Assembly (NCBI GenBank): GCA_019217005.1
Contig: JAHBNG010000035.1
Span: forward strand, 62,001 to 126,000
Direction: 5' to 3'
Source: Chloroflexi bacterium TSY
Lineage (GTDB): Bacteria > Chloroflexota > Anaerolineae > Caldilineales > Caldilineaceae
DNA length: 64,000 nucleotides
The notes below the pieces were generated by a model. That model was not told the origin of the DNA. It searched no databases and saw nothing but the letters and a program-made list of their open reading frames with translations. Made by a program: the position numbers and the translations under genes. Shown one piece after another: positions 17,396-27,452 of the stretch (its first letter is position 1; every line of letters begins with the position of its first letter).

Positions 17396-20332
17396 ATGAA
17401 CGTACGACAAGTTATTCATTCCTTTTTGATTATTTTGCTTTCATTGTCAATGATGACGGCTGATATCTCCGTTCAGGCATACGCTCCACCAGAGCAACTT
17501 TCCGCCACGACTCCCGGACCTTCTTTAAAGATTTCTGAGTCAGATAGAGGGCTCACGTTAGAATGGACACTATTTGATTCTCAGGAAGAGCAGATTCAAG
17601 CCGCGGCGATTGATGCCGTATTGGCAGAGATGCCGCGCGTTCGATTTGGTGGTTATGATCTCCCCATGCAGTTGCAAACAGTGATACTTTCTGACGATCA
17701 TGACGCGGAAATTGAGCTCAACTACGTAGAAAGTAGGTCTTGGGCCGGCATCGCTCAACGTGCAGCACCATTGGTTCCAAAAGCGATCGGTTGGGATGAA
17801 AACTCGATTCCCGTGCACCCTGAAAAGATTCAATTGCCAACAGAATCAGCGTTTATTCTGCGCGAAGGCATCGTTCGTGGTCATCATGTGGCTGTCGTGG
17901 CAATTAGCCCAATTCACGAGAAAAACGGACAGGTCGAAGTCGCGAGCAGGATGCAACTCAATCTGCTCAATGCAGCATCAGTTGTCGCGAATACCGCTGA
18001 TCTATTGGCTCGTACACAGACCCCGAACAATGACATACACGTTGAAGATGATCCCGCACCAGGTCCAACCAACCTAGCAGCCACCACCATTGCTGTTAAA
18101 ATTCACGTCACCGCAGCTGGAATCCAGAGCATAAAGGGAGCCAATCTGATTCCCGCAGGCATCCCCAGCGGGAGAAACTTACAAGATCTTTATCTAACCC
18201 ACAAAGGCAACCCAATCGCCATAGAAATTCGTGATATTGATGGATTCTTGAGCGACGATTCGGAAATTCGCTTCTTTGCACCTGCACCTGAATATTCAAT
18301 GATTCCAGGGGATTTCTGGAATGCCGAAGAGATTTATTGGCTTACGCTAAATCCTGGTCGAGGAATAGAGATGGTTCAACAGACCAGGACGCCAGATGGT
18401 GCCCCTCTCCGTACAGTCGGTATCGAACAAGGCATCTGGGAAAATAATGGCATCTATAGGTCACAGATGCCAGGTGTGGATGGCGATCACTGGTTCGGAG
18501 CGCGAATACCTTTTCAGGATCCGGAGAATGTTGCTGGCATTGAGTACAATTATAGCCTGAATCTTAACCACCGCCTGCCTTTAGCCATTGATGGAACTTT
18601 ATCCACCCTCCTTGTCAGCGGAAGTACCAAAACAAAAACGACAAACACACTCCAGATCAGTTTGGGTGATATGCCTAAGAAGTTTACTTGGAAAAATTTG
18701 GCTAGTTTTGAAAGCTTCAGTTCCACAGTCGAACTACCCGCAAGGTCGACACAACTCCAACTCACCTTAGAACAGACAGATGATCTGATCGAGCTTTATT
18801 TAGACAAAGTAGACTGGAAAATCCCTGTCCATCTGGACTTTGGCGGTCAGGGAGCAACTTTTTCCGGGTTTTCAGGTGCATGGCGATATCAGCTTAGAAA
18901 TACCCCGGAGAATCGTACTCTATATGACGTGACTGTGCCAAGCAAACCTCAGATTGTCACACTTCCGCCCGGCAGCACTGTGGAATTTCAAGATGAGGGA
19001 GTTAAAGATTACCTAGTTGCTGGCCCAGGAACGCTTCACGTTCCAAGCCTTGAATCTCATGCACCCGTTAATTTTCCCACCAATACAGGAGCAGAGGCAA
19101 TTTATATTGCTCCGGCGTTGTTTCATGATGAATTGATACCGCTCGTTGCTCATCGCCAAAGCCAAGGCTATAGCGTTAAGGTTATCGATGTTGAAGATAT
19201 CTATGATGCCTGGAGTTTTGGTCTCGTTTCTCCTGTTGCAATTCGCGATTTCCTGCGATTTGCGCGTAAGAATTGGTCTCCCAAGCCCATTGCATTCACA
19301 ACTGTTGGAGATTCAACGGTGGACCCCAAGAATTACATGGGCAGACAAGACGGCATTTTTAATGTGAATATTATACCCGCCTACTTGGCCTATGTTGATC
19401 CATGGGAGGGCCAGACTGTTTGTCAAAACTGCCTTGCACAGCTCGACAAAAAAGATCCACTTGACGATGAGAAGTTTTTGATCGATATTTGGCCGGGGGT
19501 GCTTTCTGTTCAAAATGAAGAGCAACTGGGTAACATTGTCGACAAGATTTTGCGTTACGAAACAGCCGCGGATCGTAAGCTCGGCGCAAGTTGGCGTCAG
19601 ACCAGCCTATTTGTTTCGGATGATTTCGTGCGAAAGAACGGAGAACAGGATAGCGCCGGTGATTTCCTCACATTTTCGGATAAAACGATTGAGGAGAATC
19701 AGTCACCCAAAGTGATCACAGAGCGAGTCTACTATGATCCATTGACGAGTTCACCCGGTCCCGGTCGTTATGCTGATGCGGTGGACGCACGAAATGCTGT
19801 ATTCCGGGCGTTGAATCGTGGTCCGGCGCACTTTGCATATAATGGTCATGCCAATCACTTCCAATTAGCAGTCACTGAGGAAACCATCGAGCGTGGGTAT
19901 CTGCTAGGCTTTAATGATATTCTTGATCTGAGAAATCGAGATCAATTAACAATTGCCTTGCAAATGACATGTCGTACGTCGCAATACTCCTTTGTATCAA
20001 AAACGGGTACAACGATAGATGAACGGCTTCTTCGACATCCATTAGGTGGCGCTGTCGCCGTTTGGGGTGGGGCAGGTCTCACTGTGGCACATGGACACGA
20101 ACCAATGATCCGAGGATATCAAGAGGCTCTTTGGAGCGAGCCGCGTTACACGGCCAGAATCGGTGAATTAGTCCAGGCTGGATATTTGGCACTTTTTGAC
20201 ACAAAAGGATGTTGCCAAAGCGCACGATATAGCTTTCTCTTGCAGGGAGATCCGCTAATGCCTGTTTTGGCTCACGCTGACGATCTCCTCTATTTACCAC
20301 TCACAGCCAAGTCAAATCCCGTTGCTCAGTGA
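17396..20332 (+). CDS. Secreted gingipain-like peptidase (C25 family)
   Basis: The protein has 978 aa with a signal peptide (SFLIILLSLSMMTADISVQA). Residues up to about 550 are beta-rich and resemble the propeptide and accessory part of C25 proteins. The caspase-like C25 domain begins near residue 565 (YIAPALFHDELIPLVAHRQSQ, here cut for length) and includes FTTVGDSTVDP. The catalytic candidates are His in FAYNGHANHF (about 817) and Cys in LQMTCRTS (about 859). C25 enzymes are extracellular cysteine endopeptidases. No Ig-like sorting domain or PEP-CTERM tail follows; it ends about 75 residues after the last conserved block. It is a single gene closed by a long hairpin. Confidence 0.85.
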   Translation: MNVRQVIHSFLIILLSLSMMTADISVQAYAPPEQLSATTPGPSLKISESDRGLTLEWTLFDSQEEQIQAAAIDAVLAEMPRVRFGGYDLPMQLQTVILSDDHDAEIELNYVESRSWAGIAQRAAPLVPKAIGWDENSIPVHPEKIQLPTESAFILREGIVRGHHVAVVAISPIHEKNGQVEVASRMQLNLLNAASVVANTADLLARTQTPNNDIHVEDDPAPGPTNLAATTIAVKIHVTAAGIQSIKGANLIPAGIPSGRNLQDLYLTHKGNPIAIEIRDIDGFLSDDSEIRFFAPAPEYSMIPGDFWNAEEIYWLTLNPGRGIEMVQQTRTPDGAPLRTVGIEQGIWENNGIYRSQMPGVDGDHWFGARIPFQDPENVAGIEYNYSLNLNHRLPLAIDGTLSTLLVSGSTKTKTTNTLQISLGDMPKKFTWKNLASFESFSSTVELPARSTQLQLTLEQTDDLIELYLDKVDWKIPVHLDFGGQGATFSGFSGAWRYQLRNTPENRTLYDVTVPSKPQIVTLPPGSTVEFQDEGVKDYLVAGPGTLHVPSLESHAPVNFPTNTGAEAIYIAPALFHDELIPLVAHRQSQGYSVKVIDVEDIYDAWSFGLVSPVAIRDFLRFARKNWSPKPIAFTTVGDSTVDPKNYMGRQDGIFNVNIIPAYLAYVDPWEGQTVCQNCLAQLDKKDPLDDEKFLIDIWPGVLSVQNEEQLGNIVDKILRYETAADRKLGASWRQTSLFVSDDFVRKNGEQDSAGDFLTFSDKTIEENQSPKVITERVYYDPLTSSPGPGRYADAVDARNAVFRALNRGPAHFAYNGHANHFQLAVTEETIERGYLLGFNDILDLRNRDQLTIALQMTCRTSQYSFVSKTGTTIDERLLRHPLGGAVAVWGGAGLTVAHGHEPMIRGYQEALWSEPRYTARIGELVQAGYLALFDTKGCCQSARYSFLLQGDPLMPVLAHADDLLYLPLTAKSNPVAQ

Positions 20333-20341
20333 TGAGGAACT

Positions 20342-20400
20342 CGTACCACATCAACAGATCGTTTCGTCCAATGGGCGAGACGATCCGTTGATGTGGTACG
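20342..20400. terminator. Long hairpin between convergent genes
   Basis: CGTACCACATCAAC at 20342 pairs with GTTGATGTGGTACG ending at 20400, with further pairing GATCGT / ACGATC inside. It lies between the C25 gene and the phosphatase gene, which face each other, and could end both transcripts. There is no T-run. Confidence 0.6.
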
Positions 20401-20423
20401 ATGAAGAAATTGCGATCGGTAAA

Positions 20424-20975
20424 TTACGCAATTTGTGCTATATCACCATTCTTATTGTCAATGTGATTCACCCATTCTTCTAATCTTTGTTGGTGGCGCG
20501 GTTCCAGTTTTGTTAATGGACGATTGCGTTTCATGAGTCCATATGCTTCGTCGAACGTCATCCCCTGTTTATTCATTAAATAGGCTGCAAGTAGCGTAGC
20601 AGAGCGCCCACGTCCCTTTGCACAATGGACAAGCACCGTGCGTCCTGCTTCTATTTCTCTTTCCATCCAAGCCACACCTTCTGTTAATATCTTCTCTGAA
20701 GGAACGGCCAGATCGTAGATTTTTAACTGGATATGCTTGATCCCATGTGTGGCATAAAAGGCTACATCATCGGCGCGTTCGGCGCGGACATTGACGACTG
20801 CGTCAATCTTGTTTTGGAGTAGAAAATCGTAATCTCGTTTATAGGTTGGTGCGCCACCGAGCCACAATTGGGGTGCAATCTGATCAAACCAACGATTTTG
20901 GTGAACCGTTTCATGATAAAATCGAATGGCGGGATAGAGTTTATCAAATGCCCAGTGAAATAGACTTATCTTCAT
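20424..20975 (-). CDS. Dual-specificity protein phosphatase family protein
   Basis: The protein has 183 aa. The cysteine phosphatase signature is [18 protein letters not shown] (Cys about 118, Arg 124; the CX5R loop), preceded by the general-acid region [10 protein letters not shown] with Asp about 90. The N terminus is amphipathic and aromatic ([16 protein letters not shown]), similar to DSP proteins annotated as phosphatidylglycerophosphatase- or PTPMT1-like, so a lipid phosphate substrate is possible. No neighbour gives a pathway. The start at 20975 is the first Met of the frame. Confidence 0.88.
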   Translation of the reverse strand: MKISLFHWAFDKLYPAIRFYHETVHQNRWFDQIAPQLWLGGAPTYKRDYDFLLQNKIDAVVNVRAERADDVAFYATHGIKHIQLKIYDLAVPSEKILTEGVAWMEREIEAGRTVLVHCAKGRGRSATLLAAYLMNKQGMTFDEAYGLMKRNRPLTKLEPRHQQRLEEWVNHIDNKNGDIAQIA

Positions 20976-21006
20976 GAATATAGTAGTCTCTGATTATGAA
21001 AATTAG

Positions 21007-21084
21007 GCTCATCTAAGAAAATTGTGCAGCTCCATGTTTGCGCAGAGGCTAAATTATACGTTTGCACAATTTCGTCTGATGAGC
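21007..21084. repeat. Family E inverted repeat, copy 1
   Basis: Arms GCTCATCTAAGAAAATTGTGCA and the near reverse complement TGCACAATTTCGTCTGATGAGC. Related copies lie at 35133-35313 and 40614-40682. It sits upstream of the phosphatase gene. Confidence 0.7.
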
Positions 21085-21275
21085 AGAAAATTATTGCAAT
21101 CATACGAAATGGGGTTGTGGAGGTCGTGAATGTGTTCCAGTTTCCCAACTGAAAAGAGAAACATATTCACAATCTCTAAAAAACCCAAAGGTAAAACATT
21201 GAGGATATACTGAGCACCGTCATAAAGCAACATTTTCACCGTTGCAAAAACGTTCTTGGTCGAAGATTTGATAAA

Positions 21276-21340
21276 GACACCTCTTAAACTTCGGGCAATA
21301 GAATCGTTTTCTGTCGAGGGACAGTTGTCCAATGTTTAAA
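21276..21340. repeat. Family G repeat, copy 2
   Basis: Shares with 14604-14670 (inverted) the words AAACTTCGGGCAATAGAATC and TTTTCTGTCGAGG; it adjoins the family A copy at 21347. Confidence 0.55.
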
Positions 21341-21346
21341 TGGACG

Positions 21347-21422
21347 GTGTGTCCCAAAGTGTGTAAGTGGAAATCGCCCAGTCAGAGAGCCTGCTCAATT
21401 GACACACTTTGTGGTACGCACC
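21347..21422. repeat. Family A palindrome, copy 3
   Basis: Left arm GTGTGTCCCAAAGTGTGTAA, right arm ACACACTTTGTGGTACGC. It ends 26 bases before the trmFO start. Confidence 0.85.
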
Positions 21423-21447
21423 CTTTAAATGATGTGGCGATGAGGAT

Positions 21448-22824
21448 ATGCAGATGACCCAAACTGTTACAATTATTGGAGGGGGCCTAGCCGGTACTGA
21501 AGCCGCATGGCAAATTGCCAACCGCGGCATTCAAGTCCGCCTGTATGAAATGCGACCCAATCGTTCGACCGAAGCACACATAACCGACAGACTGGCCGAA
21601 CTGGTTTGCAGCAACTCGATGGGCAGTACCTTACCAGACCGGGCTTTGGGAATTCTCAAAAATGAGATGTTACGCATGGGAAGTATGGTGGTCGCGACAG
21701 CTTTTGACCATGCGTTGCCGACCGGTAGCGCTCTTGCGGTTAGTCGGGACGATTTTGCTGAATCCATAACGGCCAAAATCAGCCAACATCCAAATATCAA
21801 GCTGATTCGTGATGAGATTCGCACAATTCCAGAAGGTCCGACAATCATCGCAACCGGCCCTTTAACAAGCCCTGTGCTGACAGAACAAATTCAGACACTC
21901 ACCGGACAGAAGTATCTCTATTTCTATGATGCAATGGCCCCCATTGTGATGGCCGAGAGCATTGATTTATCAACAGCTTTCCGCCAAAGCCGGTGGGATC
22001 GTGAAAGTACCTTGGGCGACAGAACAGCGATCGATGAGGCTGGTGACTATATCAACTGTCCACTGAACAAAGAAGAATATGAAGCATTTGTTCATGCCTT
22101 GCTTGATGCACCGAAGATCGAGTTAAAGGCAGCAGATAAAGAGTTGGAGCGCTATTTCGAAGGCTGTATGCCCATTGAGGTGCTCGCTAGCCGCGGACTC
22201 AACGCACTCGCTTTCGGTCCCATGCGTCCTGTTGGGCTAACAGACCCGCGGACAGGAAAACGGCCTTACACTGCTGTTCAGTTGCGTCAGGACAATGTTG
22301 CGGGCACACTCTACAATATGGTCGGATTCCAAACCAATTTGCGCTGGGGGGCACAGGCTGACGTCTTACGCATGATTCCAGGGCTACAAAATGCTGAATT
22401 TGTACGCTTAGGTCAGATGCATCGCAATACGTTTATCAATAGCCCCACGCTGTTACAACCAACATTCCAATTCCGATCACGAGCGGATCTCTTTTTTGCG
22501 GGTCAAATCACGGGAACAGAAGGATATGTTGGCAGTACGATGGGAGGATTGATAGCTGGCAACAACATGGTACGGCTGTTGCGGGGCGACCCATTATTGA
22601 CTCCACCACGTACCTCAATGATTGGTGCTCTGATTTACTATATCACACACTGTGAACCCGACAATTTTCAACCCATGAAAGCAAACATGGGCTTGCTGCC
22701 GGAAATGACACAAAAGATTCGTAATAAGCAGAAACGATACGCTGCATATGCTGACCGCGCCCAGAATGCATTTAAGCAGTACTTGCAAGAAATGTCATTT
22801 CAGCCGTTGCAAGCAGCAGAATAG
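21448..22824 (+). CDS. trmFO: Methylenetetrahydrofolate--tRNA-(uracil-5-)-methyltransferase
   Basis: A flavoprotein of 458 aa that makes 5-methyluridine at position 54 of tRNA using methylenetetrahydrofolate and reduced FAD. It begins with the FAD-binding Rossmann motif [19 protein letters not shown] and has the family blocks [16 protein letters not shown] (with a conserved Cys), [41 protein letters not shown], and [14 protein letters not shown] with the family Gly-rich loop. The length is normal. The start may be ATG 21448 or ATG 21454. It is convergent with the M81 gene, 67 bp away. Confidence 0.95.
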   Translation: MQMTQTVTIIGGGLAGTEAAWQIANRGIQVRLYEMRPNRSTEAHITDRLAELVCSNSMGSTLPDRALGILKNEMLRMGSMVVATAFDHALPTGSALAVSRDDFAESITAKISQHPNIKLIRDEIRTIPEGPTIIATGPLTSPVLTEQIQTLTGQKYLYFYDAMAPIVMAESIDLSTAFRQSRWDRESTLGDRTAIDEAGDYINCPLNKEEYEAFVHALLDAPKIELKAADKELERYFEGCMPIEVLASRGLNALAFGPMRPVGLTDPRTGKRPYTAVQLRQDNVAGTLYNMVGFQTNLRWGAQADVLRMIPGLQNAEFVRLGQMHRNTFINSPTLLQPTFQFRSRADLFFAGQITGTEGYVGSTMGGLIAGNNMVRLLRGDPLLTPPRTSMIGALIYYITHCEPDNFQPMKANMGLLPEMTQKIRNKQKRYAAYADRAQNAFKQYLQEMSFQPLQAAE

Positions 22825-22891
22825 CGGAATAACTAAACCGATATCCGTCTAGGGAAGTAGCTCCGGCCCCGATGTGTGAGCGTTGGAATTG

Positions 22892-24701
22892 TTACACAAG
22901 AATTGTTGGGTTCAACCCTTTAATCGTTTCGTCTAGTGGAAAGTAGGGACGTTTCAGTCTTGTGAATTGGACATTGCGCATTGTCACAGGGGTGGGTCCA
23001 GGCGTATCGAGAATATAGATGGCTTTGGCAAGGTCGCCATAGGCCAATCGATAGTTCATTGGATTCTTGGCGACAATGAATTTGGCTTTTGTCGGATCGA
23101 GCTTCATTGCCCGAAACTGCTCATCGCGCCAATCATATGTAGCATATGTCATAATGAGCACGCGGATTGTCCCAATCGCCAAAACGGCTGTAGGGCCCAT
23201 ATTCCCCTCAGTCCCATCAAAAATGCCGCCGTCATAGTGAAAACGCCCATCCCCCAGAGCAACCACTTGCCCTGTCACATCGATTGGGTTCCCCCAACGT
23301 GGATCTTGCTGATGCCCCAATCGCAACGTGACAGCATCACCGACCCCTGCTTCATGGCATACTTGGGCTGCAGTTGGGTCTACAACCGGCACCAACGAGA
23401 GCAATTCTGGTTTTTCTCCTCTAGATGCTTCAACATTCTCTTCCGCCTCAAGCAAGGCCCTCAATGTCGCTACGCTATCTCCGGCCGCGCCACCTCCACA
23501 ACAGTCGGCTGCTTCAACCAGGATCACTGGATCTCCAGAAACGTTCTGTCCTGCCGCAATCGCTTCTTCTGGCGTCCAGCTTTCAGGCTCTAACTCGAAG
23601 CGGGCATCCCAATACGCCATTGCTAGTTCCCGAGCCAACTCCACTGCCAATGCCTGGTCGTTGTCCGTCACAACCACGGCGCCGCTACCCATATTCGGCT
23701 GGTCGAGGTTTGGGTGCACCAAAATCATACTCAGTAGATCCAAATTTCAGGTTTTGAGAGAGAATTCTGGCTAAACAGTTGACATAAATACAAATTTGCC
23801 GGTCGATATCTAGTTTTTGCGTTAGATTTGGGCGATTTTCAGATATGAAATAGGTTGTTTTCTGTAACCGAAATCTGAATAAATGACTCCAAAATCCCTG
23901 CAATCTCGACTGAAAATAGCCAAAAACGCCAAATTTGGATCTACTGAGACTGGTGGAAAGCACCTCCGGTCGTTTTTCCAGTGCCTTGGCTTGGCGCATC
24001 AAGCGGGCAAACGGATCATCTCCGTGGGTCGAGCCACGAATTGCACTCGTAATCACAGGTACTTTCGCTGCTGCCATCGTCGCATGGCAGCGCTTTCTCA
24101 ATAGATTAATCAAGAGCTGAGCGCCGCGCTGACCAGTAGTATATGCATCTGCGTGAGGATATGTTTCCCAAGCAACCAGTGCATCTGCATATTGCACCAT
24201 ATCGGGCGTTACATGGGCATGAAGATCAAGTGTGACCACAATGGGGATTGAGGCTGAGGAAGAAGCTGGTGATAGCGACAGCGACTTCTCTGCCTTAACC
24301 TTCGCCGCAGTCTCTTCTTCTAACACATTTCGAACAGATCGAATCAGATCACCTTCTAAATCACCCACAGACTCAGTTACGGCGGCTCCGTGTAGTGGAA
24401 GCAAGACTGCATCCACAGGCAAGGCATCTCGTAGAGAATCGATCAATTGTTCTTTGAGCTGTTGGTAACATAGATCGGTGAGTGGTCCACCAGGACAGGT
24501 GCTAGCCCAAAGAAGCGAAACCGGTTGACAATTATGGCGATGCAACACCTGAAGCATCCCGCCAACCACTCCCGTCTTAATTTGGAGAATCTCCTCGCCA
24601 CGCAAATATTCATATCGTTCGAACCAATCGAGGTCGATGGGAAGACCGCCCAGTTCATTGCATTCAGTAAAGATAGAGCCAATGGCGATTCGATACGACA
24701 T
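22892..24701 (-). pseudogene. M81 family metallopeptidase (MlrC/microcystinase-C-like), split by a MITE
   Basis: The N-terminal part starts at 24701 (MSYRIAIGSIFTECNELGG) and keeps the zinc site: VVTLDLHAHVTPDMV and WETYPHADAYTTGQRGA. After VLSTS it enters the 219-bp family B element (23730-23948). The C-terminal part resumes in another frame at ILVHPNLDQPNMGSGAVVVT and runs to 22892 with the MlrC C-terminal domain (LRLGHQQDPRWG; FIVAKNPMNYRLAYG). MlrC-type enzymes hydrolyse small linear peptides; the microcystin case is only one of many. Precise removal of the element restores one protein of about 520 aa. Its ATG overlaps the stop of the anti-sigma gene (TAATG), so it lies in the sigma operon. 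Confidence 0.85.
23730..23948 (-). repeat. Family B MITE (219 bp), copy 2, inserted in the M81 gene
   Basis: It is in the opposite orientation to copy 1, with the same ends. It lies in the coding sequence of the M81 peptidase and changes the reading frame, which gives direct evidence of recent mobility. Confidence 0.9.
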
Positions 24702-25036
24702 TATACATGTACTTCCAACGCTTTGAGAAGTGCCTCAAATTCCTCACGACAATCTCCGCATCGATCTAAATGATCCTTGACCAAGGGTAACGCCTCTGCA
24801 GCATTTTTGCCTACCAAATGCATATCGATAAACTCATCTAACTGTTCAAAACAGTCATCGCAGTCAATCTCATCCGAACGCGTACAAGCGAGTTCGCTGA
24901 GCAGTTCTTCTAGCATTTCGGGCCTTAAGATCATATCTGGACGTACATCCCGCATTGCTGTCACGGACTGCTGGTTTGACGTAGAGGTGCCTGGTCTTAA
25001 ATATTGCTTTATTTTTTCTAACCATCCATTTGGCAT
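24701..25036 (-). CDS. Anti-sigma factor with zinc-binding (ZAS-like) domain
   Basis: An 111-aa soluble protein; start ATG 25036 with AGAGGAAC upstream (the longer open frame to 25117 lacks support). The C-terminal half carries a cysteine-rich helical segment, DCDDCFEQLDEFIDMHLVGK, followed by HLDRCGDCREEFEALLKAL, the H-x3-C-x2-C pattern of zinc-containing anti-sigma factors. It would bind and hold the ECF sigma factor encoded 99 bp upstream, possibly sensing redox or zinc state. There is no membrane segment, so sensing should be cytoplasmic. Its stop overlaps the start of the M81 gene. Confidence 0.82.
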   Translation of the reverse strand: MPNGWLEKIKQYLRPGTSTSNQQSVTAMRDVRPDMILRPEMLEELLSELACTRSDEIDCDDCFEQLDEFIDMHLVGKNAAEALPLVKDHLDRCGDCREEFEALLKALEVHV

Positions 25037-25046
25037 ATTTCGTTCC

Positions 25047-25070
25047 TCTATACTGCGGTTGTGATGAAAA
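25047..25070 (-). promoter_or_regulatory. 24-bp sequence shared with the ade leader
   Basis: The exact reverse complement of 11491-11514. Here it lies 10 nt before the anti-sigma start codon, inside the sigma/anti-sigma intergenic stretch. Confidence 0.4.
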
Positions 25071-25134
25071 CATGTTTTTTCTACAGCTCTACCAGATAAA
25101 GCAAAGCCATGTTTCATACAGAGCTCAATTTAAT

Positions 25135-25776
25135 TTAAGCGGCGCCTTCAAAAACAGCAAGCAATTCCTGTGGGTTTAGATCGGCGTCAATCAAAGCCTT
25201 CTTGAGACGTTGACGAGCATCGTGCAGCAGCTTGTAGAGTGAGTTGCGGTTTGTCCCCATTCGTCTCGCCACTTCTTCCAATGGCATGCCATGAATACGT
25301 ACTGCAACGAGTGCTTGTCGCTGCTTTTCGGTTAATTTTGTGGCAATCGTCTCCTGCAATACCGACATGAGGGAATTCTGAAGCGCTTGCTGTTCTGGGC
25401 TCGCATTCGAATCCGCCATCATCTGAGGGACGAAATCTGAATCTGGAGCAGAGTCGCCAGCGGTCCGTTCAATCAATCCCTCTAGCGACGTATCGCGCCA
25501 TCTCTTGCGCCGTAACTCACTGAGCGCAACCCGAACTGTAATCTTGTGTGCCCAGGTTGTAAATCGGCTCTCACCGCGAAATGAATCGAGATTGTCGAGA
25601 ATCTTCACGAGTCCATCCTGTACAAAATCCTCGAAGTCTGTTTCCCCAACATCATTGCGGCTGCCCAAAGCGTGCCGCAGTCCACGTAATAGAATTCCTC
25701 TCAAATCCTCTAAAGCTTCGTCTCGTTCTGAACCAGATAAAGTTTCTACCCACTCTCTGTTGGAGCGTTCGTGCAT
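25135..25776 (-). CDS. ECF-type RNA polymerase sigma factor
   Basis: A sigma-70 family protein of 213 aa. Region 2 has DFEDFVQDGLVKILDNLDSFRG and FTTWAHKITVRVALSELRRKRW; region 4 has KLTEKQRQALVAVRIHGMPLEEVARRMG followed by NSLYKLLHDARQRLKKAL, the HTH that reads the -35 element. The gap between the regions (LIERTAGDSAPDSDFVPQMM) is longer than usual. The next gene on the same strand is a ZAS-type anti-sigma factor, as is common for ECF pairs, and then the M81 peptidase gene. The signal is unknown. No autoregulated promoter could be identified with confidence in the 216 bp upstream, where I see no other feature. Confidence 0.92.
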   Translation of the reverse strand: MHERSNREWVETLSGSERDEALEDLRGILLRGLRHALGSRNDVGETDFEDFVQDGLVKILDNLDSFRGESRFTTWAHKITVRVALSELRRKRWRDTSLEGLIERTAGDSAPDSDFVPQMMADSNASPEQQALQNSLMSVLQETIATKLTEKQRQALVAVRIHGMPLEEVARRMGTNRNSLYKLLHDARQRLKKALIDADLNPQELLAVFEGAA

Positions 25777-25992
25777 AATGAATTTTCCTCATTGAGATTC
25801 GAAAAATCAATTATGCCTATATTATACTCCGCCACGGCAGATAAACGAATTTATCCACCGTGGTATTTATCGCAAAGCCTGAAAAGTAATCGTATTCAGA
25901 TAACTCAGATTTCCAGAATTTATCCGAGTGAGTCTGTGAAATCTGGGTACGATATTTCTAAAGGCTTTCCCGGGTTTATCTACCCCGGAGCA

Positions 25993-27294
25993 CTAATTAC
26001 GAAAAATAATGGTATCTGGCTTAAAGGCTGCCCAAGAAAACCAAAAGTGATCAGCATGTACGATTGGTGCTAACTGTTTTCCAGTTAGTGGACCGTCAAT
26101 TGCTTGTCCCAAAATGTTCCATGTACTGCCAGTCTGTTCATCTTGAATCAGCTCGCCATCAGCGTTGAAGGTCAACTGTTGGCCATCGAGATTCCGGTCA
26201 AAGACACCCGTAGCACCTACATCTTCAGCATTTGCGATTACAGTCGTTCCCAGCGCGCTACTAGTTCCATCTTTATGGAAAATAGCGAGTGCCTGTCCAT
26301 CTTGTTCATCATTGATAACCTGTACTTCCGAGAGAATGCTCAGCGGATAGGCGAGATCCACATCCTCTAAGGAGACGGTTACAACTCGTTCCATGGGCAA
26401 CAACCGTTCATCCAGTTCGCCATCAAAGAGAAAAGGACTTGAATCGATATTGTCATAGCCGCTATATGGATTTGTGCCATAGGAGCGGCTAAATCCCGTA
26501 TCGCGGGACAAAATTAATCCATCTGGATGCGCCTGACGAAAATCGTCAAAGCTCACAATACTAGACGCCACAAAGGTCAACTGCTCTCCGGCCAAATCGC
26601 CGACCAATCCCTCTCCCGTAAACTGTTGCCAAAGCGTTTCAGTGGACCGATCGTACATAACCAGATCGGAATTGCGTAACAGCCCTGATGTTCCAAATTC
26701 GAAGGTCCGGACCTCATTTCCATCGTCAAAGCGGCGGTCAAAGGTAAGCGCAGAGTTACAGAGCGGGCAGAAGGTGACGGCCACAGGCACATCGCCTACC
26801 GTGTCGTTGACGATTTCGTGCCACGTCAAGATCTGCAACGGATAGGCACGGGCATCACCATCGATCTCTAAGGCAATGAACCCGTCATTGCCTGCTAGCC
26901 ACGTCGCGGCCTCTTCTGCATTGACAAAGCCAGGGTTGTCAAGTGAGGGAATCCCATCGCGCGGCGGGCCTCCGGAGAGTAGTTCATCAAATTCAATTGT
27001 ACGTCGATTCCAGTTTGTGTTCCAACCTGCCGTTGCATTCCGTAGTGCGACCGAACGGTTGTCCTCTGTCAAAATTGTTCCCTCCTCTGTGGGCTCCGAA
27101 GTTGTTCTATCTGCCGACGTTTGCTCAGTCACTCCATTGTGGCCAGTTTCTGATGAACCTATCTCAGCTTTAGAAACCCCGCTGCTTCCAAATGGTGACA
27201 GAATGTAGAGAATGATTATGACCGCAACAACTAGGCTGGCGACTAACCAAACCCAAAGCTGTTGATTCGTTGATCGTTCGTACCTGTTCAACAT
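25993..27294 (-). CDS. DUF3179 domain-containing exported protein
   Basis: The protein has 433 aa with an N-terminal signal anchor (LWVWLVASLVVAVIIILYIL). The body is a DUF3179 domain: FIALEIDGDARAYPLQILTW, HEIVNDTVGDVPVAVTFCPL, then CNSALTFDRR with a CPLC pair, FGTSGLLRNSDLVMYDR, TLWQQFTGEGLVGDLAG and SRDTGFSRSYGTNPY. The function of DUF3179 is not established. The CxxC pair and the neighbouring thioredoxin-like gene invite a redox link, which is inference. The upstream gap carries a repeat with ends like family B. Confidence 0.87.
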   Translation of the reverse strand: MLNRYERSTNQQLWVWLVASLVVAVIIILYILSPFGSSGVSKAEIGSSETGHNGVTEQTSADRTTSEPTEEGTILTEDNRSVALRNATAGWNTNWNRRTIEFDELLSGGPPRDGIPSLDNPGFVNAEEAATWLAGNDGFIALEIDGDARAYPLQILTWHEIVNDTVGDVPVAVTFCPLCNSALTFDRRFDDGNEVRTFEFGTSGLLRNSDLVMYDRSTETLWQQFTGEGLVGDLAGEQLTFVASSIVSFDDFRQAHPDGLILSRDTGFSRSYGTNPYSGYDNIDSSPFLFDGELDERLLPMERVVTVSLEDVDLAYPLSILSEVQVINDEQDGQALAIFHKDGTSSALGTTVIANAEDVGATGVFDRNLDGQQLTFNADGELIQDEQTGSTWNILGQAIDGPLTGKQLAPIVHADHFWFSWAAFKPDTIIFRN

Positions 27295-27320
27295 GATATA
27301 CTCCTTCCCTGATAACGATA

Positions 27321-27420
27321 CTCAGTCGATCCAAAATGTTTCTGTATCCGCAGAGTCGCCATGCATGGCGCAGTCTTCTCTAACGCCGATCTTCGTCGGG
27401 TAGTCGCGGCATTAGAGAAT
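27321..27420. repeat. Family B-related small element with AT-hairpin, copy 1
   Basis: It begins CTCAGTCGATCCAAAAT, like family B ends. A strong hairpin, TTCTCTAACGCCG / CGGCATTAGAGAA, lies at 27376-27419 and also occurs at 28150-28183. Its right boundary is unclear. Confidence 0.55.
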
Positions 27421-27452
27421 GTTGGCTCCACGTTAATTAAGTGGTCTTGAGT

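Noticed and set aside
21054..21332. 92-codon minus-strand frame between the phosphatase gene and trmFO
   Set aside because: It overlaps repeats of families E and G and shows no domain or ribosome site.
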